DNA of 9,648 bases from JBCBJX01 sp038522735 (GTDB lineage Bacteria; Pseudomonadota; Alphaproteobacteria; Caulobacterales; Parvularculaceae), in the NCBI GenBank assembly GCA_038522735.1, contig JBCBJX010000108.1, forward strand, positions 1-9,648. The letters are read 5' to 3'. The translations under genes and the position numbers were made by a program. The stretch's first letter is position 1; each line of letters opens with the position of its first letter. Shown one piece after another: positions 1 through 5,097 of this stretch. The notes under the pieces were generated by a model. The model was given only the letters and a program-made list of their open reading frames with translations. It did no database searches and was not told the origin of the DNA.

Positions 1-1983
1 AACCCATTTGTTGAGGGCGCTTTCGACCGCTGACGGATCGAAATCATCCGGGTAGGCGCATTCGTTCATCTGGCAGAAGCGCGCGGCGTTCCAGAGCTTG
101 GTCCCGAAATTGCGGTAGCCCTCCACGCGCTGCTCCGACAGGCGAATGTCGCGCCCCTGCGCCGCCATGGCGGTGAGAAAGAAGCGCAGCGCATCGGCGC
201 CGTATTTCTCCACAAGGTCCAGCGGGTCGACGACATTGCCCTTGGACTTCGACATCTTTTGTCCGTCAGCGTCGCGAACAAGCGCGTGGATGTAAACCGT
301 GTGGAACGGGACCTCCTCCATGAAGTGGAGGCCCGCCATCATCATCCGGGCCACCCAGAAGAAGATGATGTCGAACCCGGTGACGAGCACGTCGGTCTTG
401 TAGAAGCGCTTCAGTTCGTTCGTTTCCTCAGGCCAGCCGAGGGTCGAGAACGGCCAGAGCTGGGAAGAGAACCAGGTGTCGAGAACGTCTGGGTCGCGAC
501 GCAGAATGACCTCGACCAGCTTTTCGCTTTCGCCTGCGCCCTTTTCGATAGCGACGCCGCTGTGCATCTCAACTGAAGAAACGGTGACGCGAACGTCCGC
601 GCCGTAGTGCGCCTTGGCTAATTTAATCGCTTCGTGTTCTGACTCCGCGACGAAATGCTTTCCGTCCGGCCCGAACCAGGCGGGGATCTGGTGGCCCCAC
701 CAGAGCTGGCGGGAGATGCACCAGGGCTCGATGTTCCGCATCCACTGGAAATAGGTCTTCGACCAGTTCTCGGGCACGAATTTCGTCGCCCCCTCCTCCA
801 CCGCCGCGATGGCGGGCTTCGCGAGGGTTTCGGCGTCTACGAACCACTGGTCTTTGAGGCGCGGCTCGACGACGACGCCGGAGCGGTCGCCGAAGGGCTG
901 CTGGATCACCTTGTCCTCGACGCGCTCGAGGAGCCCGAGGGCGTCGATATCGGCGACGACGCGCTTGCGCGCCTCGAAACGATCCAGACCCTTGTATTTC
1001 TCCGGGATCGGACCGTCCATGCGGCCCGCGTCGTCCATGATGTCGTACATGGGCAGGCCATGGCGCTTAGCGACCTGAAAGTCGTTGAAGTCGTGAGCGC
1101 CGGTGATCTTCACCGCGCCGGAGCCGAACTCCGGATCCGGATGCTCGTCCGCGATGATCGGAATGTAGCGGTCCGCCAGCGGCAGGAGGACGCGCTTGCC
1201 GACGATGGGGGCGTAGCGCGCATCGCTCGGGTGCACCGCGACGGCGCCGTCGCCGAGCATGGTCTCAGGCCGCGTCGTCGCGATGGCGATATAGTCCCGC
1301 TCCTCCCATTCGGTCGGGTTCCCCTCCTCGTCATGGGCGATGGGGAATTTGTAGGTCTCACCTTTCTCCAGCGGGTATTTGAAGTGCCAGAAATGCCCTT
1401 GAACCTCCGTGCTCTCCACTTCGAGATCGGAGATCGCCGTCTGGAACTTCGGGTCCCAGTTGACGAGGCGCTTGTCGCGGTAGATGAGGCCTTCCTTATA
1501 AAGAGCGATGAACACCTTCTGGACGGCGGCCGAAAGGCCTTCGTCCAGGGTGAACCGCTCCCGCGACCAGTCGCAGGAGGCGCCGAGGCGCTTCAGCTGG
1601 TTGAGGATCGCCCCGCCCGACTGCGCCTTCCACTCCCAGACTTTTTCAATAAACGCCTCGCGCCCCATCTCCTGGCGCGTCGGCTGCTGGTTCTCCATGA
1701 GTTGGCGTTCGACGACCATCTGGGTCGCGATGCCCGCGTGATCCGTGCCCGGCTGCCAGAGCACCGCCTTGCCGCGCATGCGCTCGAACCGGCAGAGCAC
1801 ATCCTGCAGCGTATTGTTGAGTGCGTGGCCCATATGCAGATTGCCGGTGACGTTCGGCGGCGGAATGACGATGCAGTAGGTCTCCGCGGACGGATCGTCC
1901 TTCGGCCGAAAGCAGCCGGCCTCCTCCCAGCGGGCGTAAAGGCGCTCCTCGGCCTCGGCGTGGTCAAATGTCTTCTCAAGCAT
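1..1983 (-). CDS. valS: Valyl-tRNA synthetase, 3' end cut off by window edge
   Basis: Class Ia aminoacyl-tRNA synthetase that charges tRNA-Val in the cytoplasm and edits mischarged threonine. The frame is open from ATG at 1983 to position 1 (661 codons); E. coli ValS has about 951 residues, so the anticodon-binding end and C-terminal coiled coil lie off the left edge. Visible landmarks: N-terminus MLEKTFDHAEAEERLY, typical of the family; PPPNVTGNLHMGH with the HIGH-type signature at residues 50-53; TTRPETMLGD in the CP1 editing domain (TTRPET at 236-241); DTWFSS at 502-507; and KMSKS at 576-580. No strong Shine-Dalgarno precedes the start, but the N-terminus fits the family. A TATAAG hexamer at 2019-2024 could be a -10 element, with only a poor -35. 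The gene follows popZ on the same strand, separated by an intrinsic terminator, so it is probably transcribed mainly on its own. The long plus-strand frame over it (655-2025) is a high-GC shadow. Confidence 0.98.
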   Translation of the reverse strand, partial: MLEKTFDHAEAEERLYARWEEAGCFRPKDDPSAETYCIVIPPPNVTGNLHMGHALNNTLQDVLCRFERMRGKAVLWQPGTDHAGIATQMVVERQLMENQQPTRQEMGREAFIEKVWEWKAQSGGAILNQLKRLGASCDWSRERFTLDEGLSAAVQKVFIALYKEGLIYRDKRLVNWDPKFQTAISDLEVESTEVQGHFWHFKYPLEKGETYKFPIAHDEEGNPTEWEERDYIAIATTRPETMLGDGAVAVHPSDARYAPIVGKRVLLPLADRYIPIIADEHPDPEFGSGAVKITGAHDFNDFQVAKRHGLPMYDIMDDAGRMDGPIPEKYKGLDRFEARKRVVADIDALGLLERVEDKVIQQPFGDRSGVVVEPRLKDQWFVDAETLAKPAIAAVEEGATKFVPENWSKTYFQWMRNIEPWCISRQLWWGHQIPAWFGPDGKHFVAESEHEAIKLAKAHYGADVRVTVSSVEMHSGVAIEKGAGESEKLVEVILRRDPDVLDTWFSSQLWPFSTLGWPEETNELKRFYKTDVLVTGFDIIFFWVARMMMAGLHFMEEVPFHTVYIHALVRDADGQKMSKSKGNVVDPLDLVEKYGADALRFFLTAMAAQGRDIRLSEQRVEGYRNFGTKLWNAARFCQMNECAYPDDFDPSAVESALNKWV

Positions 1984-2040
1984 GGCGTCGTCGTTCAGCT
2001 GATCGCGGGCGAAAGGGCCTTATAGCGCGGGCGGCGCAAC

Positions 2041-2066
2041 AAAAAAGCGGCCCGAGGGCCGCTTTT
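2041..2066 (-). terminator. Intrinsic terminator after popZ
   Basis: Read on the minus strand this is AAAAGCGGCCC, a 2-nt centre, then GGGCCGCTTTT, a perfect 11-bp inverted repeat running into a six-T tract. It begins about 20 nt after the popZ stop codon and ends about 60 nt before the valS start, so it should end the popZ transcript. The plus strand also reads A-rich then T-rich, but no plus-strand gene ends here. Confidence 0.9.
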
Positions 2067-2087
2067 CACCGGAGATGAGGTCGCCCG

Positions 2088-2699
2088 TCAGCGGCCGCGG
2101 CGGGCGATGCGTTTGATCTCCATCTCGACCTTTTCCTCGACGATCACCGGCAGGTTCTCGTCGATCCACTGCTTCAGCATGGGCTTCAGCATTTCCGAGA
2201 CGATCGCTTCAAGCGTCCGGCCGTTCTCGCTGACGCGGACGTTTTCGGTCAGTTGCTGGAAGGCGTTGGCGGCGACGGCGGCGCGGTCGTCCGTCAGATA
2301 GCTGTCGTCGTCGTCCGAACTGTAGGAGCGAGCGGCGTCGGACATCGGCGGATCCTTTTTCGGTTGGGGCTGGGCGGGCGCCGGACGGGGCGCGGGTGCG
2401 AACGCAACGGGCTCCGCGGAGCGCGGGGTCGGCTCCGCCGAGCGCGAGGGCGCGGCGGGCTGGAACTGGGCGGCGGGCGCCGGCGTCGGCTGCGGCCGGG
2501 GAGCCGCCTGCGGCGCGGGCCGATCCGGCTCAGGAGCGGTCTCGACCGGGCGGACGGGCGACGGCGGGGATTTCACGGGCTCAGGCTCCGGCGCTGCGGC
2601 TTCGGCCCCGTCGCCCCCCTCTTCTTCATCTTCGGCGATGATGCGGCGGATGGAGGCGAGGATTTCCTCCATGCTCGGCTCAGGCTGGGCGTTGTCCAT
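2088..2699 (-). CDS. popZ: PopZ-type polar organising protein (DUF2497 family)
   Basis: Cytoplasmic scaffold that in Caulobacter self-assembles into a polar condensate, tethers the centromere through ParB and recruits cell-cycle regulators. The 203 residues show the family layout. A client-binding N-terminal helix (EPSMEEILASIRRIIAED, about 7-24) is nearly identical to what I recall of Caulobacter PopZ. A long Pro/Ala-rich disordered linker covers about 36-120. An acidic patch (DDDD, 129-132) and conserved C-terminal oligomerisation helices (about 144-200) follow, with GRTLEAIVSEMLKPMLKQW and LPVIVEEKVEMEIKRI. Caulobacter PopZ is about 177 residues, so this linker is longer, and unlike the Caulobacter one it is not net acidic: I count about nine K/R against six D/E in residues 41-117. 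A purine-rich AAAGGGGG (2711-2718) lies 11 nt before the ATG. The gene follows tolC by about 100 nt and ends at a terminator. The family call is secure; the function is inferred from homology. Confidence 0.93.
   Translation of the reverse strand: MDNAQPEPSMEEILASIRRIIAEDEEEGGDGAEAAAPEPEPVKSPPSPVRPVETAPEPDRPAPQAAPRPQPTPAPAAQFQPAAPSRSAEPTPRSAEPVAFAPAPRPAPAQPQPKKDPPMSDAARSYSSDDDDSYLTDDRAAVAANAFQQLTENVRVSENGRTLEAIVSEMLKPMLKQWIDENLPVIVEEKVEMEIKRIARRGR
2410..2451 (-). repeat. Imperfect 21-bp tandem duplication in popZ linker
   Basis: Two adjacent 21-bp units (2410-2430 and 2431-2451) match at 18 of 21 positions and encode a repeated RSAEP motif (residues 86-90 and 93-97). It is in frame and looks like small-scale expansion of the disordered linker. 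Confidence 0.7.
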
Positions 2700-2736
2700 C
2701 GCGCGTTTCGCCCCCTTTCACTGGCTCTTTACGGCG

Positions 2737-2760
2737 CGTCTTCGAGCTTCACCGAAGACG
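2737..2760 (-). other. Hairpin in the tolC-popZ intergenic region
   Basis: A perfect 8-bp inverted repeat, CGTCTTCG and CGAAGACG, with an 8-nt loop. It lies between the tolC stop and the popZ start and would sit in the popZ 5' leader. No T tract follows on the minus strand, so it is not a standard intrinsic terminator. It could stabilise RNA, attenuate transcription or be chance. Confidence 0.4.
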
Positions 2761-2791
2761 AACTCATCACGTGACGAAGCGGGTGTCGCGC

Positions 2792-2817
2792 GATTCTGTC
2801 TTATAGAAGACCGAATC
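2792..2817. promoter_or_regulatory. Pair of GANTC sites at the candidate popZ promoter
   Basis: GATTC at 2792-2796 and GAATC at 2813-2817 (plus-strand reading) are recognition sites for the alphaproteobacterial cell-cycle methyltransferase CcrM. One lies in the -35/-10 spacer, the other at the expected transcription start. The match to GANTC is direct; a regulatory role is inferred. Confidence 0.5.
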
Positions 2818-2830
2818 TCTCGGGCGTCAA
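2800..2830 (-). promoter_or_regulatory. Candidate popZ promoter overlapping the tolC 3' end
   Basis: On the minus strand TTGACG (2825-2830) is followed by CTATAA (2801-2806, 18-nt spacer) or TATAAG (2800-2805, 19-nt spacer). The -10 overlaps the tolC stop codon TAA. Transcription would start near 2793 and give a leader of about 90 nt before the popZ ATG. The hexamers are good, the spacing slightly long. Inferred from sequence only. Confidence 0.5.
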
Positions 2831-4108
2831 AGCGCCGATGGCCGCGAGCAGGGAGTAAACCGCCACGTTTTCATCGCGTTCCGCCGTGACGAGCTGCACG
2901 CGGGCGTCGAGGAGCTCCTGTTCGGCGTCGAGAACGTCGAGGGTCGTGCGCGCCCCGACCTGCGCCTCCTGGCGGACGCCTTCAAAGGCGATCTCGTTGG
3001 CGGAGACGGCGGACGTCGCGGCGTCGATGGTGGCCCGGGCCGCCTCAAGCTGCGTCCAAGCGGCGATCACCTGTTCGCGTACGGAGCGCTCCGCTTCGAC
3101 GACGCGCAACCGGTCCGCGGAGTTCTGGCGGGCGGTCTGGCGGATGCGCGAGTAATTCGCGCCGCCCGCGAAAAGCGGGATCGACGCACGAACGCCGACG
3201 GTCGTCTCTTCGTTTTCGTCCTGAAAGAAACTTGGATTGCTGGTGTCCGCGTAGCGCGCGAAGCCTTCAACCCGGGGCGCGAGCGCCCCTTTGGCCGCCT
3301 GGGCGCCGCGCCTGGACGCCGTCTCTGTCTCGCGGGCGGAGATGATCAACGGCGCGTTGTCGCGCGAGAATTCAAGGGCCTCGCCCTGGCTCGGCGGCGC
3401 AGCCGGCGTTTCAGGGGCGGGCGCCAGCGACGTCGCCGCAAGCCCCGCGACGGCTTCAAAATTCGCTTCACTCGCCGCCAGCTGCGCGCGCGCAGCGAAA
3501 ACCGCGGCCCGCGCGTTCGACAGCCGCGCCTCCGCCTGGGCGACGTCCGTGCGCGTCACTTCGCCGACGCGGAAGCGGGCCTGGGCGGCTTCGCGCTGCC
3601 GCGTCAGGACCGTTACGTTGTTATTGCGCAGTTTTAAGACCTCGCGGTCCCGGAGAACGTCCAGAAACGCCGTCACGACGTTCAGTATAATGTCTTGTCG
3701 CGTTGCATATAGCCGGGCCTCGCCCGCGCGCACCTGCGCTTTCGCCTGGCGGATCGCGTTCCAGTTTGAAAGACCGGCGAACACCGTCTGGGTGGCTTCG
3801 AACTGATACTGAAACGTCACGAGTTCCTGCTGCCCCGCGACGCCCAGAAAATCCGGAACCGTTTGCTCGGAGGACTGATAGTTCGTCGAGCCAGTCACCT
3901 GCGGCAGACCCGGCGCTCTGGCCTGGGCGATGTTCTCGCGGGTCGCGCGTTGCTCCTGCTCCGCCGCTGCGAGCGTCGGGTTGTCGTCGAGGGCGTGCTG
4001 AAGCGCCTCGATGAGCGAAAGATCGCTGGTCTGACGCGCGTACGCCGGCGCGGAAATCGCGGCGATCATCGAAGTAAGGCCGATAGCGGCCATCCAGGTC
4101 CGGTCCAT
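2801..4108 (-). CDS. tolC: TolC-family outer membrane efflux/secretion channel
   Basis: Outer-membrane trimeric channel that joins type I secretion or RND/ABC efflux pumps to the exterior. The 435-residue protein has a signal peptide with likely cleavage after AYA (residue 24). Two OEP repeats follow, with family hallmarks: RFRVGEVTRTDVAQAEARL in the first, and IPLFAGG plus VGARTTLDVLDAEQELLDAR in the second. The start is well supported, with AAGGTG (4114-4119) 5 nt before the ATG. The protein stops right after IGALTPERFGLL and lacks the C-terminal extension seen in E. coli TolC and many alphaproteobacterial members; the frames just downstream do not restore it. It lies about 100 nt after the methyltransferase-like gene and before popZ. 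No inner-membrane or adaptor gene is nearby, so it may serve several pumps, as general TolC proteins do. Its partner is unknown. Confidence 0.95.
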   Translation of the reverse strand: MDRTWMAAIGLTSMIAAISAPAYARQTSDLSLIEALQHALDDNPTLAAAEQEQRATRENIAQARAPGLPQVTGSTNYQSSEQTVPDFLGVAGQQELVTFQYQFEATQTVFAGLSNWNAIRQAKAQVRAGEARLYATRQDIILNVVTAFLDVLRDREVLKLRNNNVTVLTRQREAAQARFRVGEVTRTDVAQAEARLSNARAAVFAARAQLAASEANFEAVAGLAATSLAPAPETPAAPPSQGEALEFSRDNAPLIISARETETASRRGAQAAKGALAPRVEGFARYADTSNPSFFQDENEETTVGVRASIPLFAGGANYSRIRQTARQNSADRLRVVEAERSVREQVIAAWTQLEAARATIDAATSAVSANEIAFEGVRQEAQVGARTTLDVLDAEQELLDARVQLVTAERDENVAVYSLLAAIGALTPERFGLL

Positions 4109-4162
4109 GAAATCACCTTGTCGGGCCGCTGACGGCCGTTCCCCGCAGTTCGATCTTTACGG

Positions 4163-4190
4163 CATATAGTTCGCCGCCGTCCGCTGTGAA
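4163..4190 (-). promoter_or_regulatory. Candidate tolC promoter
   Basis: In the 97-nt gap before tolC the minus strand reads TTCACA (4185-4190), a 16-nt spacer and TATATG (4163-4168). This would start transcription about 48 nt before the tolC ATG. It is a moderate sigma-70 match; co-transcription with the upstream gene is equally possible, as no clear terminator lies in the gap. Confidence 0.35.
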
Positions 4191-4205
4191 GATGGGCGCC
4201 GGCCG

Positions 4206-4856
4206 CTAAAAAACGAATTCTTTCTCGCCGCGAAACTCAGGCAGGACCGCGGCGGAGCTGTTGAAGACAACCCGTTCGCCGAAATGATCGCCGGTGCGCA
4301 GGACGACGACCGCCTCCCCGACCTCGCCGCGCCGCGCGACATAGACGAGGCGCCCGCCGTCGGCGAGCTGGGACTTCAGGGCGGACGGCTCAGTCTCGAG
4401 GGCGCCCTCGACGACGATCACGTTGAACGGCCCCTGGTCCGGCGAGCCGGCGACGACATCGCCGGTCAGAACCACTGTGTTGTCCGCGCCGACCTCGCTC
4501 AGCTCTTTCTCAGCCGCCTCGGCGAGGGCCTGGTCGCTTTCAAGGGCGACCACCGTCTCGGCGAGCCGGGCGAGTACGGCGGTCGAATAACCGAGGCCGC
4601 AGGCGACATCGAGCACCGCGTCGTCCGGTTTGATGTCCGCAGCGTCGACAAGCTTTGCGAAGTCCCGCGGCGACAGCATGCAGCGCCCGTCGCTCACTTT
4701 GAGCTCAAGCTCCGAATAGGCGAGCGCCTGCTTGTCGGAGGGAACGAACCGTTCGCGCGGCGTGGCCGCCATCGCAGCGATCAGCCGCGCGTCGGTGACG
4801 TTGTCGGGACGCACCTGGCTGTCGACCATATGGCGGCGGGCGATGGCGTGGTTCAT
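4206..4856 (-). CDS. Protein-L-isoaspartate O-methyltransferase-like SAM methyltransferase
   Basis: A 216-residue protein of the PCMT family, whose classical members methylate L-isoaspartyl residues to start repair of damaged proteins. Visible features: N-terminal MVDSQVRPDNVTDARLIAAM; a Rossmann SAM-binding motif I, VLDVACGLGYSTAVLA (81-96); the acidic residue E106 at the end of the next strand (VVALESD); and a C-terminus rich in aromatics (EKEFVF). Two points differ from classical Pcm. The substrate-side motif usually read as S-Q-P-Y is LSPRD here (61-65), and the glycine loop is ACGLGY rather than GTGSGY. This matches a subfamily common in alphaproteobacteria and often found near tolC; its true substrate is unknown to me. 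A weak GGAA (4864-4867) sits 7 nt before the ATG. The gene is divergent from tRNA-Cys and upstream of tolC. Confidence 0.88.
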   Translation of the reverse strand: MNHAIARRHMVDSQVRPDNVTDARLIAAMAATPRERFVPSDKQALAYSELELKVSDGRCMLSPRDFAKLVDAADIKPDDAVLDVACGLGYSTAVLARLAETVVALESDQALAEAAEKELSEVGADNTVVLTGDVVAGSPDQGPFNVIVVEGALETEPSALKSQLADGGRLVYVARRGEVGEAVVVLRTGDHFGERVVFNSSAAVLPEFRGEKEFVF

Positions 4857-4882
4857 GGGGGAATTCCGGCTGCGACGGCGGT

Positions 4883-4911
4883 TTTCTATGGTCGCCCGCC
4901 CTGCTCCGCAA
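4883..4911 (-). promoter_or_regulatory. Candidate promoter of the methyltransferase-like gene
   Basis: The minus strand reads TTGCGG (4906-4911), a 17-nt spacer and TAGAAA (4883-4888), about 26 nt before the ATG. It is only a partial sigma-70 match but lies in the one gap available, between two divergent genes. Confidence 0.3.
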
Positions 4912-4933
4912 CTCGTCGGGCGCGGATATCGCT

Positions 4934-4962
4934 TTGACCGCCGCGGGGCGGCGCGCTACACA
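4934..4962 (+). promoter_or_regulatory. Sigma-70 promoter of tRNA-Cys
   Basis: TTGACC (4934-4939), a 17-nt GC-rich spacer and TACACA (4957-4962). Transcription would start near 4969, about 8 nt before the mature tRNA. The spacing is ideal and the spacer GC-rich, as often seen for stable-RNA promoters. Confidence 0.7.
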
Positions 4963-4976
4963 CCGCGGTCTTGGAC

Positions 4977-5050
4977 GGCCACGTGGCGGAGTGGTGACGC
5001 AGCGGACTGCAAATCCGTGTACGCCGGTTCGATTCCGGCCGTGGCCTCCA
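4977..5050 (+). tRNA. trnC: tRNA-Cys (anticodon GCA)
   Basis: A 74-nt cloverleaf. The acceptor stem GGCCACG (4977-4983) pairs with CGTGGCC (5040-5046). The D stem is GCG/CGC and the anticodon stem GCGGA/TCCGT. The loop CTGCAAA (5007-5013) carries anticodon GCA at 5009-5011. The T arm is GCCGG-TTCGATT-CCGGC. The discriminator base is U (5047), a known tRNA-Cys identity element, and CCA (5048-5050) is encoded. It is the only plus-strand gene here, and no intrinsic terminator with a T tract follows it. Confidence 0.98.
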
Positions 5051-5082
5051 TTCCTTATTATAGGCGCTTGCAAGAGTGGTCA

Positions 5083-5097
5083 GCGGCTCAGAGCCGC
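5083..5097. other. Short hairpin at the receptor stop codon
   Basis: GCGGCTC-A-GAGCCGC, a perfect 7-bp inverted repeat centred on the TGA of the receptor gene. It lies between two convergent transcripts and could help end either one, but neither strand has a T tract after it, so this is a weak terminator call. Confidence 0.3.

Noticed and set aside
655..2025. Plus-strand 456-codon open frame
   Set aside because: Lies wholly antisense to valS, which shows all synthetase motifs; its product resembles no family and is typical of high-GC antisense frames.
2253..2774. Plus-strand 173-codon Arg/Gly-rich frame opposite popZ
   Set aside because: Mirror of the Pro/Ala-rich popZ linker; low-complexity product without support.
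4284..4937. Plus-strand 217-codon open frame opposite the methyltransferase-like gene
   Set aside because: Shadow of the minus-strand gene, which has a clear SAM-binding motif; it would also run into the tRNA promoter.
5067..5074. Palindrome CTTGCAAG between tRNA-Cys and the receptor gene
   Set aside because: An isolated 8-bp palindrome with no promoter or repeat nearby; likely chance.
4977..5087. tRNA 3' end as an integration (att) site
   Set aside because: No integrase, no direct repeat of the tRNA 3' end elsewhere in the window, and the neighbours are ordinary chromosomal genes of similar composition.
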